64,000 nucleotides of DNA from Flavobacterium nackdongense (GTDB taxonomy: Bacteria > Bacteroidota > Bacteroidia > Flavobacteriales > Flavobacteriaceae): positions 2,418,001 to 2,482,000 of the forward strand of contig NZ_CP037933.1 in NCBI RefSeq assembly GCF_004355225.1, read 5' to 3'. Shown here piece after piece: positions 1-9,108 of the stretch. A program made the position numbers and the translations under genes. Below the pieces are notes generated by a model. That model saw nothing but the letters and a program-made list of their open reading frames with translations. It was not told where the DNA came from and made no database searches. How positions within the stretch are numbered: position 1 is the stretch's first letter; each line of letters begins with the position of its first letter.

Positions 1-237
1 CCCACTTTTATCTACACCTTAACAACAGGATATTCGTTGACGGAAAAGATAGGGGCTTACATCGAATTCTATGGATTTATACCACAAATTGGGGAGGCAG
101 ATCACCGGTTTGATCTCGGTTTGACCTATTTATTCAATCCTAATCATCAATTTGATGTTTCAGGAGGATTTGGTTTATCGGCCAATTCTCCGGAATATTA
201 CCTTGCTTTGGGCTATTCGTTTCGATTTAAAACCTAG
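1..237 (+). CDS. C-terminal end of an outer-membrane beta-barrel protein (partial)
   Basis: The reading frame is open from base 1 to the TAG at 235-237, so only the last 78 residues are present. The sequence alternates hydrophobic and polar residues in strand-length segments and ends in aromatic-rich YSFRF-type residues, the usual C-terminal signature of an outer-membrane barrel. The pattern (TTGYSLTEKIGAYIEFYG, then DHRFDLGLTYLF) resembles the Phenol_MetA_deg/transporter barrel family. The family call is by resemblance only. The true start lies outside the window. Confidence 0.6.
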   Translation, partial: PTFIYTLTTGYSLTEKIGAYIEFYGFIPQIGEADHRFDLGLTYLFNPNHQFDVSGGFGLSANSPEYYLALGYSFRFKT

Positions 238-304
238 TTAGAAGATGCTATCAAACTATAACAAAACTTTATTATTCAAACTTACAACTTGGTTTGAATC
301 TTTG

Positions 305-312
305 TAACTTTG
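305..312 (+). promoter_or_regulatory. -7 promoter element for brxB
   Basis: TAACTTTG matches the Bacteroidetes -7 consensus TAnnTTTG and lies 34 bases before the brxB ATG. A TTG at 289-291 is nearer than the usual ~19 bases, so the -33 element is uncertain. Confidence 0.5.
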
Positions 313-346
313 CCACTTTCTAATTTTAATCTAAAAAAATAAAAAT

Positions 347-757
347 ATGTATCCACAAGAAATGGTTTTACCAATGCAAGCTGAATTAACTTCCGTTGGT
401 TTTCAAGATTTACATAGTGCCCAAGCGGTAGATGCCGCAATAAAAACAGAAGGAACAACATTAGTGGTTGTAAATTCGGTTTGTGGTTGTGCTGCAAGAA
501 ATGCTCGCCCAGGGTCGGCAATGAGTTTAGACAACACCAAAAAACCAGATCATTTAGTGACTGTTTTTGCTGGAGTTGATAAAGAAGCTGTTGATGCTGC
601 GAGACAACATATGTTCCCTTTTCCTCCTTCATCGCCAAGCATTGCCTTGTTCAAAGATGGCGAATTGGTTCATATGCTAGAGCGTCATCACATCGAAGGA
701 CGACCTGCTGAAATGATAGCAGACAATTTGAAAGATGCTTTCAACGAGTTTTGCTAA
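347..757 (+). CDS. brxB: BrxA/BrxB family bacilliredoxin
   Basis: 136 residues, the usual length for the YphP/YqiW (DUF1094) family of thioredoxin-fold proteins. The family-defining Cys-Gly-Cys motif is at residues 46-48 (VNSVCGCAA). Characterised family members reduce mixed disulfides between proteins and bacillithiol. Whether this organism makes bacillithiol cannot be seen here. The gene stands alone between a barrel gene and a convergent fumarase gene, with a Bacteroidetes -7 box 34 bases upstream. The family assignment is firm; the physiological substrate is not known. Confidence 0.9.
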   Translation: MYPQEMVLPMQAELTSVGFQDLHSAQAVDAAIKTEGTTLVVVNSVCGCAARNARPGSAMSLDNTKKPDHLVTVFAGVDKEAVDAARQHMFPFPPSSPSIALFKDGELVHMLERHHIEGRPAEMIADNLKDAFNEFC

Positions 758-807
758 AAATTTTAGGTATTAAAAAACCTCCTTTTTACAAAAACAAAAC
801 TAAAAAT

Positions 808-854
808 AAACCTCAAATGCGCAGATTTCAATGAAATTTGCGAATTTGAGGTTT
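808..854. terminator. Bidirectional hairpin between brxB and fumarase genes
   Basis: Two 21-base arms (808-828 and 834-854) pair with two mismatches around a 5-base loop. Each arm ends in an A/T run, so it can act as a terminator for both convergent genes. Confidence 0.7.
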
Positions 855-876
855 TAAATTTGAGCTAGGTTAACGA

Positions 877-2478
877 TTACAAATTCTCAAAGAAATCATT
901 TCCTTTATCGTCGGTGATAATAAAAGCAGGGAAATCTTTGATGGTGATTTTTCGAACGGCTTCCATACCTAATTCTTCAAAATCAACTACTTCAACCGAA
1001 AGGATGTTCTCTTTGGCCAAAATAGCCGCAGGACCTCCAATAGATCCCAAATAGAATCCACCGTAAGCTTTACAAGCATCTTTAACGGTTTTAGTTCTGT
1101 TTCCTTTGGCAAGCATCACCATACTGCCTCCATTCTTTTGGAATTCTTCTACATAAACGTCCATTCTACCCGCTGTTGTTGGTCCAAAACTTCCTGATGG
1201 CATTCCTTCTGGTGTTTTTGCCGGTCCTGCGTAATAAACAGGGTGGTTTTTGAAGTATTCTGGCATTGGTTTACCCGCATCCAATAATTCTTTGATTTTG
1301 GCGTGAGCAATATCACGAGCTACGATCAAAGTTCCGTTCAATTTCAAACGTGTTTTAATCGGATATTGTGATAGTTTTTTCAGAATATCAGCCATAGGTT
1401 GATTCAAATCAATTTCGACTGCTGGTTCCAAATGTGGCGCTATTTCCGGCAAAAATTGGCTCGGATTTACTTCTAATTGTTCTACGAAAATACCATCTTT
1501 CGTGATTTTTCCTTTAATATTTCTATCAGCAGAACACGAAACTCCCATTCCAACCGGACAAGAAGCAGCGTGGCGTGGCAAACGAATAACGCGAACATCG
1601 TGCGTGAAATATTTACCTCCAAATTGAGCTCCAATGGCGCTTTGTTGGCAAATTAACTGTACTCTTTTCTCCCATTCTAAATCACGGAATGCCTGACCGG
1701 CCATATTTCCAGAAGTTGGCAAATGATCAAAATAACCTGCCGAGGCTTTTTTAACGGCAGCTAGATTTGCTTCCGCAGAAGTTCCTCCAATCACTAAAGC
1801 CAAGTGATAGGGCGGACAAGCCGAAGTTCCTAAATCCATTATTTTGGCACGAATGAAAGCATCCAAAGATTTTTCATTCAATAGCGATTTTGTTTGTTGG
1901 TATAAATAGGTTTTATTGGCAGAGCCACCGCCTTTTGCCAAGAACAAAAACTCGTACGACGCTCCTTTTTTGGCATAAATATCAATCTGCGCCGGAAGAT
2001 TCGAACCTGAATTTTTCTCTTCAAACATACTGATGGGTACAATCTGAGAATAACGAAGGTTTCTTTCTTGATAAGTGTTAAAAATCCCCTTAGAAAGCCA
2101 TTCGGCATCATCGACACCTGTGTATACATTTTCGCCTTTTTTAGCCACTACAATCGCCGTCCCGGTGTCCTGACAAGAAGGCAATTCACCGTCAATCGCC
2201 ACCGCTGCGTTTTGCAATAAATTATAAGCCACAAAACGATCGTTGTCCGTCGCTTCTGGATCGTCAAGAATGGCTTTTAATTTTTCTAAATGTGCTGTTC
2301 GCAACATAAAAGAAACGTCATTCAAGGCTTCCTGAGCCAATAATTCCAATCCTTTTGGTTCAACTGTCAAGATTTCTCTATCGCCTAGTTTTTCAGTTTT
2401 TACAAAATCAGACGTGATTTTACGGTATTGGGTATCGTCTTTTAAAATGGGGTAAGGATCCTGATATATAAAGTCCAT
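877..2478 (-). CDS. fumA: Class I fumarate hydratase (iron-sulfur)
   Basis: 533 residues, full length for the two-domain class I fumarases (FumA/FumB type), which reversibly hydrate fumarate to L-malate in the TCA cycle using a labile [4Fe-4S] cluster. Cysteines expected for the cluster lie in conserved contexts: PSCQDTGTA in the N-terminal part, [18 protein letters not shown] mid-protein and [16 protein letters not shown] after it. The C-terminal beta domain carries the GPTTAGRMD motif. The gene is monocistronic, with a strong promoter just upstream and a hairpin downstream. A split L-tartrate dehydratase-type relative is unlikely because both domains are fused. Symbol chosen by family, not by orthology. 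Confidence 0.93.
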   Translation of the reverse strand: MDFIYQDPYPILKDDTQYRKITSDFVKTEKLGDREILTVEPKGLELLAQEALNDVSFMLRTAHLEKLKAILDDPEATDNDRFVAYNLLQNAAVAIDGELPSCQDTGTAIVVAKKGENVYTGVDDAEWLSKGIFNTYQERNLRYSQIVPISMFEEKNSGSNLPAQIDIYAKKGASYEFLFLAKGGGSANKTYLYQQTKSLLNEKSLDAFIRAKIMDLGTSACPPYHLALVIGGTSAEANLAAVKKASAGYFDHLPTSGNMAGQAFRDLEWEKRVQLICQQSAIGAQFGGKYFTHDVRVIRLPRHAASCPVGMGVSCSADRNIKGKITKDGIFVEQLEVNPSQFLPEIAPHLEPAVEIDLNQPMADILKKLSQYPIKTRLKLNGTLIVARDIAHAKIKELLDAGKPMPEYFKNHPVYYAGPAKTPEGMPSGSFGPTTAGRMDVYVEEFQKNGGSMVMLAKGNRTKTVKDACKAYGGFYLGSIGGPAAILAKENILSVEVVDFEELGMEAVRKITIKDFPAFIITDDKGNDFFENL

Positions 2479-2507
2479 AATGTAAGGTATTTAAAATTTT
2501 AGATTGC

Positions 2508-2535
2508 CAAAGATAAGAAATGTATCCATAGTCAA
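2508..2535 (-). promoter_or_regulatory. Promoter of the fumarase gene
   Basis: On the minus strand a TATCTTTG -7 box (2508-2515) is preceded, 17 bases upstream, by a TTG -33 element (2533-2535). Spacing and sequence fit the Bacteroidetes primary sigma factor. It lies 29 bases before the start codon. Confidence 0.65.
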
Positions 2536-2619
2536 ACCTGATTTATATCAACTAATGTTTTAGAATTGATTTAAATTAAATGATTTGAATCCATAAAAAT
2601 GACAACATTAATATTTCCC

Positions 2620-2814
2620 CACGGATTAAAACCGCTGCTACAATATGTTTCATCATACGCCAACGGATTAAAATCCGTTGCTACAAGATATCTCGTTCCT
2701 ACGGAACTTTTACATTTTTACAGGCTTCTTAGAGCCGTCGGCTCGGTACATTTTGTAGCAACGGATTTTAATCCGTTGAAAACAATAAAACATAAAAAAA
2801 AGAGCCGTAGGCTC
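2620..2814. repeat. REP-like palindrome cluster, left side
   Basis: Contains a degenerate palindrome (2620-2637), two good copies of the CAACGGATT palindrome (2661-2680, 2759-2778) and two GAGCC/GGCTC hairpins (2732-2744, 2802-2814). The last hairpin abuts the transposase stop codon. Confidence 0.8.
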
Positions 2815-2817
2815 GGC

Positions 2818-3279
2818 TCATATTAAGTCTTCAAAAACATATCTTTCATCAAAAGTTACTTGAAATTTATCTAAAAATTCCAAATATTCTTCTTTAAAAG
2901 TTTGTTTCTTGTGATGTTCTTCTTGATTAAGAATATATTTGTAAACGGCATCAATTTGAGAATGACTATAAGAAAAAGCTCCATAACCTTCCTGCCATTC
3001 AAATCTAGATTTGGTCAAATGATGGTCATTAATATATTTTGATGATTTGGCTTTCACCGTTTTCATTAGTTCCGAAATAGAAACTGTTGGTTTTAAACCT
3101 AAAAAACAATGAACGTGATCTTCAACACCATTAACAATTATTGTTTTAGACCCTGTTCCATTTATCAAATTGCCAATTACGCCAAATAATGTAGATTTCC
3201 ATTCATTGGTAATAATAGCTTCACGGTATTTTACCGCAAAAACAACCTGAATATAAACTTGATGATAGGTGTTTGCCAT
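2818..3279 (-). CDS. IS200/REP-type Y1 transposase
   Basis: 153 residues, the size of single-domain HUH transposases of the Y1 (IS200/IS605 TnpA) superfamily, which nick and join single-stranded DNA at hairpins. The His-x-His metal-binding pair is at residues 55-57 (GVEDHVHCFLGL). The catalytic tyrosine is expected in AVYKYILNQEEHH (Tyr113/Tyr115). No accessory TnpB is present. The flanking palindromes suggest the protein acts on REP-like hairpins rather than on classical IS ends. The gene is intact; the stop codon touches the left palindrome cluster. Confidence 0.88.
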   Translation of the reverse strand: MANTYHQVYIQVVFAVKYREAIITNEWKSTLFGVIGNLINGTGSKTIIVNGVEDHVHCFLGLKPTVSISELMKTVKAKSSKYINDHHLTKSRFEWQEGYGAFSYSHSQIDAVYKYILNQEEHHKKQTFKEEYLEFLDKFQVTFDERYVFEDLI

Positions 3280-3302
3280 AATTGTCTTTTATATTTCTAC
3301 AT

Positions 3303-3490
3303 CAACGGATTAAAATCCGTTGCTACAATATGTGTCGTTGCTACATCAACGGATTAAAATCCGTTGCTACTATTTGTCGTTCCTACGGAACTATTGCGTT
3401 TCTGAGAGCCAGCGGCTCGACATATTTTGTAAGGCTGGACTTCAGTCCAGTTTCATCTGCAAACCACAATCAAAAAAGAGCCATCGGCTC
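3303..3490. repeat. REP-like palindrome cluster, right side
   Basis: Two copies of the CAACGGATT palindrome (3303-3322, 3347-3366), two GAGCC/GGCTC hairpins (3406-3418, 3478-3490) and a CTGGACTTCAGTCCAG palindrome (3435-3450). Same families as on the left side of the transposase gene. Confidence 0.8.
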
Positions 3491-3519
3491 GACACTTTTT
3501 TTTTGCCTAACCTATAATT

Positions 3520-4959
3520 TTAAAAAAACCAGCTCGCCACAAAAATTGCTGTAATCACGCAAATCACGTCCACTAAAAGCATCGTTCCTAAAGCGTATCG
3601 GGTATTTTTGATATTGACAGAACCAAAGTAAACCGCAATCACGTAAAAGGTACTTTCGGCACTGCATTGAAAAATACTACTCAATCTTCCCGTCATAGAA
3701 TCGGCACCAAAAGTATTCATCGAATCGATCAAAAACCCTCTTGAACCTGCAGAACTAAAAGGTCTTAATAAGGCTACGGGCAAAGCATCAGTGATTTCTT
3801 TGCTCACTCCCATATTCGAAAAGGCAAAAGCAATCCAATTGCTAATAATTTCAAATAGTCCACTGTTTCTAAATAACGAAATTGCCACCAACATTCCCAG
3901 AACATAAGGAAAAATAGTAACTCCTGTTTTTACACCATTATTGGCGCCTACCACAAAGGCTTCATAAACAGTCGTATTGGCCTCGGTAAATTTCTTTTCT
4001 TTAAGGAAAGAAAAAATCAAGGTAAAAATGATAATACTTACTAATATTAAAGCCGAAAGATTAGAAGTGAAATAGTTTTTGCCAATTAAATCGAGATGGT
4101 TTACGTACATTAAAAGTCCGATAATGGCCGCTATTAGCACCATTAAACCAGTAACTAAAGAAGCACTTTTGAAATTAATTTTTTGTTTGATTCCAACAAT
4201 CAAGAAAGCAGCAATGGTGCCAATAAAAGAGGTAATAATACAAGGCAACATCACGTCGGCAGGATTGCTGGCGCCGGCGGCAGCGCGATACCCAATAATA
4301 GAAGTTGCAATTAAAGTAAGTCCTGAAGCATGCAAACACATAAACATAATTTGCGCATCGCTGGCCTTATCTTTTTCGGGATTTATTTCTTGTAAACTTT
4401 CCATAGCTTTCAATCCAAAAGGAGTAGCAGCGGAATCCAACCCTAAGAAATTGGCAGCAAAATTTAAAGTCATATAGGAAATCGAAGGGTGATTTTTGGG
4501 AATACTTGGAAACACTTTTACAAATACCGGACTCAGGGCTTTTGCCAGTTTTTCTGACACTCCCGAAATGATTAAAAGTTCCATCAAGCCACAGAAAAAG
4601 GCTAAATAGGCCATCAATGGCAAGATCAAATCGAGTAAAGTGCTTTTACAAGTGGGCAATAATCCATCAGATTTTTGAACACCACTAAAAATTTTAACTA
4701 CTTTATTTTTATACACATAAGTAGTATCAGCATTTAGTGTATCTCTATTGATAATAAAGGTCTTTTCTTCCGATTTATTGATGCTGTCTTTTATAAAAAT
4801 AGGAATCTGATCGATATATTTTTCAGAAATCAAAATAGGATCGTCTTTTTTTCCATTCAAAACATTGTCAATCGTATAACTGTTGCCAGAAAACAAACTG
4901 AAAATCACAAATGCAATCGACGAAATGAAAATAACCAACCAAAATCTACTTAATACCAT
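3520..4959 (-). CDS. Fused SpmA-SpmB-like nucleoside-recognition (Gate) membrane protein
   Basis: 479 residues with about ten hydrophobic segments and two Gate/nucleoside-recognition halves. The first resembles SpmA (LNFAANFLGLDSAATPFGLK, residues ~165-185). The second resembles SpmB (PVALLRPFSSAGSRG near the C-terminus). In Bacillus the two are separate spore-maturation proteins; Bacteroidota often carry them fused although they do not sporulate, and the transported ligand is unknown. Between the first transmembrane segment and the SpmA half there is an extra-membrane insert of ~90 residues (about residues 25-110). The start overlaps the end of the upstream small membrane gene by 14 bases, suggesting coupling. 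Confidence 0.82.
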   Translation of the reverse strand: MVLSRFWLVIFISSIAFVIFSLFSGNSYTIDNVLNGKKDDPILISEKYIDQIPIFIKDSINKSEEKTFIINRDTLNADTTYVYKNKVVKIFSGVQKSDGLLPTCKSTLLDLILPLMAYLAFFCGLMELLIISGVSEKLAKALSPVFVKVFPSIPKNHPSISYMTLNFAANFLGLDSAATPFGLKAMESLQEINPEKDKASDAQIMFMCLHASGLTLIATSIIGYRAAAGASNPADVMLPCIITSFIGTIAAFLIVGIKQKINFKSASLVTGLMVLIAAIIGLLMYVNHLDLIGKNYFTSNLSALILVSIIIFTLIFSFLKEKKFTEANTTVYEAFVVGANNGVKTGVTIFPYVLGMLVAISLFRNSGLFEIISNWIAFAFSNMGVSKEITDALPVALLRPFSSAGSRGFLIDSMNTFGADSMTGRLSSIFQCSAESTFYVIAVYFGSVNIKNTRYALGTMLLVDVICVITAIFVASWFF

Positions 4960-5398
4960 AATCTATAATTTTTGTAAATGTAATATTTTGTTTTTTAAAA
5001 AGAATAGTAAGAACCAAAAGAACACTTTGTTGAAAAAGAATTACATAGCAACCATATCCCAGCATATCGTAAGAATTGTAAATAGAAATTAACATTAGTC
5101 CTAATGTTAAAACAATCAATAACAAACTAACATTTTTTCTATTAAAAAATAGTAAAACAGGTGAAAACACAATTGAAAAAATTACTAGAATAGTCAAGAA
5201 AAAACCAAAAATATCCAAATAAGAGAAGGATGATAAGGTAAAAAAGTCATATAAACACTTAATAAAAGGATCAAAATAATAAGAGGTTGAGCACTCACCA
5301 TCCAAACCACAACCGATCGCAATAGATTTATTATAAGGCAGGAATAATGAAATTAATCCAAGAAGACTTAATCCCAAAAGAATAATTTTTTTATACAT
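4946..5398 (-). CDS. Small integral membrane protein of unknown function
   Basis: 150 residues with four predicted membrane helices: ~5-22, ~60-82, ~88-108 and ~115-137. A Cys-containing extracellular or periplasmic loop (GCGLDGECSTSYYF) lies after helix 1. No family recognised. Its 3' end overlaps the start of the SpmAB-like gene by 14 bases, and it starts 12 bases after the exonuclease gene, so the three are probably co-transcribed. Confidence 0.6.
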   Translation of the reverse strand: MYKKIILLGLSLLGLISLFLPYNKSIAIGCGLDGECSTSYYFDPFIKCLYDFFTLSSFSYLDIFGFFLTILVIFSIVFSPVLLFFNRKNVSLLLIVLTLGLMLISIYNSYDMLGYGCYVILFQQSVLLVLTILFKKQNITFTKIIDYGIK

Positions 5399-5409
5399 TT
5401 TGAAATTGT

Positions 5410-6123
5410 TTAAACGTGAATAATTTCCTCCTCAATCAATAAATCTTCGCGCCTTAACCGAAGGAAAATCTGTGCCACAGCAATCGTATCTTTTTCACAA
5501 TAAGTTACAATACGATCGATGTCTTTGTCCACATAAAAAACGTGACCTACTTGACTGCCGTCGATGTCGCCTTTTGGAGAAGGAATTCCAAGGACTTTAC
5601 ACATTAATTTCAAGGAAGTAAAATGTTTGTAATCACCAAATTTCCACAATTCCAAAGTGTCTAAATGCGGAATTTCCCAAGGTTTTTTGCCAAACAAATT
5701 CAGCTTGTTGGGAATGGCAATGTTGTTAATAATCATTCGGCGTGCGATGAACGGAATGTCGAATTCCTTTGCATTATGACCACACAAAACGTGTTGCGGT
5801 TGGTTGAAATGATTGTTCAACAGATTGATGAAATCGTGCAGAATTTTCTTTTCATCTCCAAAAAAGGATGTCACACGAAAATTCCGAACATCACCTTTGA
5901 TAGTAAAATAACCCACAGAAATACAGACTATTTTTCCAAATTCTGCCCAAATTCCGGCACGGTCATAAAAATCTTCTGGTGTGTATTCGTCTTTGCGCTG
6001 GTATTGGGTTTTGTTTTCCCAAAGTGCTTTCATTTCATCATCCAAAGAATTAAAATCGGCTACTTCTGGAATTGTTTCGATATCGAGAAACAAGATGTTG
6101 TTGAGGTTGATTTTTTCTATCAT
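5410..6123 (-). CDS. Predicted 3'-5' exonuclease (DnaQ/PolB-like fold)
   Basis: 237 residues. The three Exo motifs of the DEDD superfamily are visible: ExoI DIETIP (Asp14, Glu16), ExoII CGHNAKEFDIPF mid-protein, and ExoIII YCEKDTIAVAQ near the C-terminus. The protein resembles the stand-alone predicted exonucleases related to the proofreading domain of family B polymerases (predicted_3'_5'_exonuclease/RNase_H_2 group). Cytoplasmic; the substrate (DNA repair intermediates or RNA) cannot be told. Followed closely by two membrane-protein genes with no evident functional link. Confidence 0.82.
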   Translation of the reverse strand: MIEKINLNNILFLDIETIPEVADFNSLDDEMKALWENKTQYQRKDEYTPEDFYDRAGIWAEFGKIVCISVGYFTIKGDVRNFRVTSFFGDEKKILHDFINLLNNHFNQPQHVLCGHNAKEFDIPFIARRMIINNIAIPNKLNLFGKKPWEIPHLDTLELWKFGDYKHFTSLKLMCKVLGIPSPKGDIDGSQVGHVFYVDKDIDRIVTYCEKDTIAVAQIFLRLRREDLLIEEEIIHV

Positions 6124-6174
6124 AAGGCAAATGTTTTTAAAGATTTTAGGTTAGTTATTTTTTTAAAAATACTA

Positions 6175-8532
6175 CTAGTTTTCTACTTTCAAAATCACTT
6201 TTTGCAAGTCTTTATCAGCTGATGAACTGCCTACCAAGATTTCAAAATCACCAGCTTCTACTGTATATTTCATTGACAAATCCCATAGCGAAAGTGTATC
6301 TGGTGTAATATCGATAGTGATTGTTTTGCTTTCTCCAGCTTTCAACAAAACTCTTTTAAATCCTTTCAATTCTTTCACGGGAACGGTTACTGAACTCACC
6401 AGATCGTGAATATACATTTGAACGATTTCATCTCCGTCTGTTTTTCCAATATTTGTAACTGTTACGCTTATAGATGAACTCTCACCAATTTTGATTGTGT
6501 TCTTGTTCAAAACTGGTTTAGAATAAGTAAAACTAGTGTAACTTAAACCAAAACCAAAATTATAAAGCGGGGAATTTTCTTCGAAGTGATAGCCTCTTCG
6601 AGCCGTTGGTTTATGATTGTAATAGGCTGGAATTTGACCTGTAGTTCGTGGGAAAGTTGCTGGTAATTTACCACTTGGATTTACATTACCCAACAAAACA
6701 TCTGCAACGGCATTGCCTCCTTCTTGACCCAAATACCAACATTCCAAAATAGATTTTGCCTTTTCTTGTACATTTTGAATGGCCAATGGAGCTCCGTTAA
6801 ATAAGGTAACAACGATTGGTTTTCCTAATTTTGACAATCTATTTAGTAATTCATTTTGCTGTCCAAAAAGTTCAATACTGGATCGATCTCCTAAATGATT
6901 TTCTGCCCATCCTTCTCTATTTAATGCTTCATCTGAACCAAGTGCTAAAATGATAACGTCAGCATTTTCAGCAACTTTTACAGCCTCTTCGATACGGGCT
7001 TTATTGTCAGTTTCTGCGGTAGGTGTTATAGCATCTTTGTACCATCTGTTCCATTGGTTTTCTTCAATCAACCGACAACCTTCGGCATAAGACACTTTTA
7101 CTTTATTCCCAACTTTATTTTTTATTCCCTCCAATAATGTTATAACGTATTTGGGAGAATCACTATATCCACCCAATTGTTTGCGATCTGCATTGGGGCC
7201 TATAACGGCTACTGTTTTAATTTTAGATAAATTCAAAGGTAAAAAAACATCGTTATTTTGCAACAAAACAATGGCTTTATCGGCAGCTTCTTTCGCTAAT
7301 TTCTTGCTTGATTCCATGTTTGAAACCACTTCAGCATTGGCAACATCTACATAAGGATTTTCGAATAACCCCATTGAAAATTTTGCTTTTAAGATTCTAG
7401 AAACGGTTTCATCAAGAATTTCTATAGCTAATTTTCCAGACTCAATTGCTGGCTTCAAATATTGGTATGTCGTAATATCCGGAGTTTCAATATCGACTCC
7501 CGTTTTGAATGCCAAAATTCCCGCTTCGGCTTGAGTTTCTGTCAAATGATGGCGACTTTGAAGTTCCGAAATGGCACCATAATCAGATACCACTAGGCCT
7601 TTGAAACCCCATTCGTCTTTCAAAATTTTCTTAAGTAAAAAAGTGTTGGCGTGCGAAGGAACTCCATCAATTTCGTTGTAGGAAGCCATTACAGACTGCG
7701 CATTTGCTTCCTTAATAGCGGCAAAAAATGGAGGCAAAAAGGCTTCTCTTATTTCTCTCTCACCTAAGTTTGCAGGGGAAGTGTTATTTCCTGCTTCTGG
7801 CTGTCCATGACCTGTTAAATGTTTCAGAGTAGCCATAACATGATTTTTATCTATTCCGTTTGTCGTATTTTCTCCTTGAAATCCTTTTACTGCGGCAACA
7901 CCCATTCGAGAAACCAAGAAAGGATCTTCTCCATAAGTTTCCTCAAAACGTCCCCATCGAGGATCACGAGCAATATCAATTACGGGCGCCAAAACGTGAT
8001 GAGCTCCACGAGAGCGTACCTCAGCAGCTACTGAAGTAAAAATACGCTTTATTAAATCATCATCCCAAGTCGAAGCCAGAGCTATAGACTGAGGAAAACT
8101 AGTAGCATCTTTGGCTGGTAAACCGTGAAGTGCTTCTTCGTGAAATAGAACAGGGATTCCTAAACGCGTATTATTGACAAAGAATTTTTGAATTGCATTG
8201 GTAATTGCTGCCATTTCTTTAGGATTTCGACCATAACTTCCATTCAAAGAACCATTTGGATTTTCGCTAGGACGATTAATTTCTCCTATTCCAAATGACA
8301 TATTTTTTTTGGCTTTTTCAATATCAAAATTACCATTTGCATCATACAAAAACTCGCTTCGTTTTTGCCATATACTCATGGTTTGAGCCACTTTTTCGTC
8401 TAGTGTCATTTTACTTAAGAGATCGCTTACGCGAACGTCTATGGGTTGTTTTGGGTCTTTATATATCGGCATTTGGGCAGAAATAAAACAAGTTTCAAAG
8501 AGAAATAGCAGTACATAAACAGTTTTTTTCAT
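6175..8532 (-). CDS. bglX: Periplasmic beta-glucosidase, glycoside hydrolase family 3
   Basis: 785 residues, typical BglX length, with a signal peptide ending near residue 20 (CFISAQ). Order of domains: GH3 N-terminal barrel (~40-370), GH3 C-terminal domain (~410-640) and a fibronectin type III-like domain (~680-780). The catalytic nucleophile is Asp317 in GLVVSDYGAI, and the substrate-binding KHLTGHG motif is present. The family removes terminal beta-D-glucosyl units from oligosaccharides. No SusC/SusD pair or other polysaccharide-utilisation gene is adjacent, so it is not in a recognisable PUL. The next genes in the same direction encode DNA repair and GH20 functions. Confidence 0.93.
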   Translation of the reverse strand: MKKTVYVLLFLFETCFISAQMPIYKDPKQPIDVRVSDLLSKMTLDEKVAQTMSIWQKRSEFLYDANGNFDIEKAKKNMSFGIGEINRPSENPNGSLNGSYGRNPKEMAAITNAIQKFFVNNTRLGIPVLFHEEALHGLPAKDATSFPQSIALASTWDDDLIKRIFTSVAAEVRSRGAHHVLAPVIDIARDPRWGRFEETYGEDPFLVSRMGVAAVKGFQGENTTNGIDKNHVMATLKHLTGHGQPEAGNNTSPANLGEREIREAFLPPFFAAIKEANAQSVMASYNEIDGVPSHANTFLLKKILKDEWGFKGLVVSDYGAISELQSRHHLTETQAEAGILAFKTGVDIETPDITTYQYLKPAIESGKLAIEILDETVSRILKAKFSMGLFENPYVDVANAEVVSNMESSKKLAKEAADKAIVLLQNNDVFLPLNLSKIKTVAVIGPNADRKQLGGYSDSPKYVITLLEGIKNKVGNKVKVSYAEGCRLIEENQWNRWYKDAITPTAETDNKARIEEAVKVAENADVIILALGSDEALNREGWAENHLGDRSSIELFGQQNELLNRLSKLGKPIVVTLFNGAPLAIQNVQEKAKSILECWYLGQEGGNAVADVLLGNVNPSGKLPATFPRTTGQIPAYYNHKPTARRGYHFEENSPLYNFGFGLSYTSFTYSKPVLNKNTIKIGESSSISVTVTNIGKTDGDEIVQMYIHDLVSSVTVPVKELKGFKRVLLKAGESKTITIDITPDTLSLWDLSMKYTVEAGDFEILVGSSSADKDLQKVILKVEN

Positions 8533-8621
8533 AAGAAATGAATAATAAATATATAATTTTTTGAATTGGTTTTCAGAATAATCGATAATCTAGTTTTTTA
8601 TATTTCAAATATACATTTAAT

Positions 8622-9101
8622 TTATAGGCCATTAAACAGCACTTGTTGCTTCGTGGGATTTTCGTGTTCCAGCAACCATTTTTTGCGCCACAAACCGCCT
8701 GCATAACCTGTGAGCGAACCATCGGTTCCGATGACTCTGTGGCAAGGAACGACAATCCATAATGGGTTTTTTCCATTGGCGGAAGCCACGGCACGAATGG
8801 CTTTGACATCTCCTAATTTCTTAGATAATTCTAGATACGACATTGTTTTCCCGAAGGGAATTTCGAGTAATGCTGCCCAGACTTTTTGTTGAAATTCGGT
8901 TCCCGATGGATTTAATTTGAAAGTGAAATCAGTCCTTTTTCCTTCGAAATAATCCTGAAGTTGAGCAATGGGTTCTAGTAAAACTTCTGGAATTGTTGTA
9001 GAAATAGTTCCTTCATCAGAAACGGAAATTACTGAAATGCCTTCTAGGTCACCCGTTATTTTGGCAATTCCTAAAGGGGTTTTAATGAATGCAGTTTCCA
9101 T
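8622..9101 (-). CDS. ogt: Methylated-DNA--protein-cysteine S-methyltransferase
   Basis: 159 residues from the ATG at 9101. A longer frame opens at a TTG inside the preceding gene, but the family N-terminus METAFIKTPLG supports the ATG. The active-site motif PCHRVIGTDGSL places the methyl-accepting cysteine at residue 120, and the RAVASANGKNP segment of the DNA-binding domain is intact. The enzyme directly and irreversibly reverses O6-methylguanine. It starts 7 bases after the GH20 stop codon, implying co-transcription without functional relation. No Ada-type regulatory domain is present, so it is Ogt-like. Confidence 0.92.
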   Translation of the reverse strand: METAFIKTPLGIAKITGDLEGISVISVSDEGTISTTIPEVLLEPIAQLQDYFEGKRTDFTFKLNPSGTEFQQKVWAALLEIPFGKTMSYLELSKKLGDVKAIRAVASANGKNPLWIVVPCHRVIGTDGSLTGYAGGLWRKKWLLEHENPTKQQVLFNGL

Positions 9102-9108
9102 TTTTGCT

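Larger units (their letters stand above)
2620..3490. mobile_element. REP-type element 1: Y1 transposase gene with flanking palindromes
   Basis: A transposase gene (2818-3279) is bracketed by copies of a 20-base palindrome, CAACGGATTAAAATCCGTTG or its complement: 2661-2680 and 2759-2778 on the left, 3303-3322 and 3347-3366 on the right, with a degenerate copy near 2620-2637. A second hairpin, GAGCC-N3-GGCTC, lies at 2732-2744, 2802-2814, 3406-3418 and 3478-3490. This layout is that of REP/BIME clusters carried by REP-associated tyrosine transposases. Exact limits are uncertain. Confidence 0.75.

Noticed and set aside
2620..3490. CRISPR array
   Set aside because: The repeats are palindromes at irregular spacing around a transposase gene, without uniform spacers or cas genes.
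4079..4477. 132-codon plus-strand frame
   Set aside because: It lies antisense to the SpmAB-like gene, whose frame is clearly the coding one.
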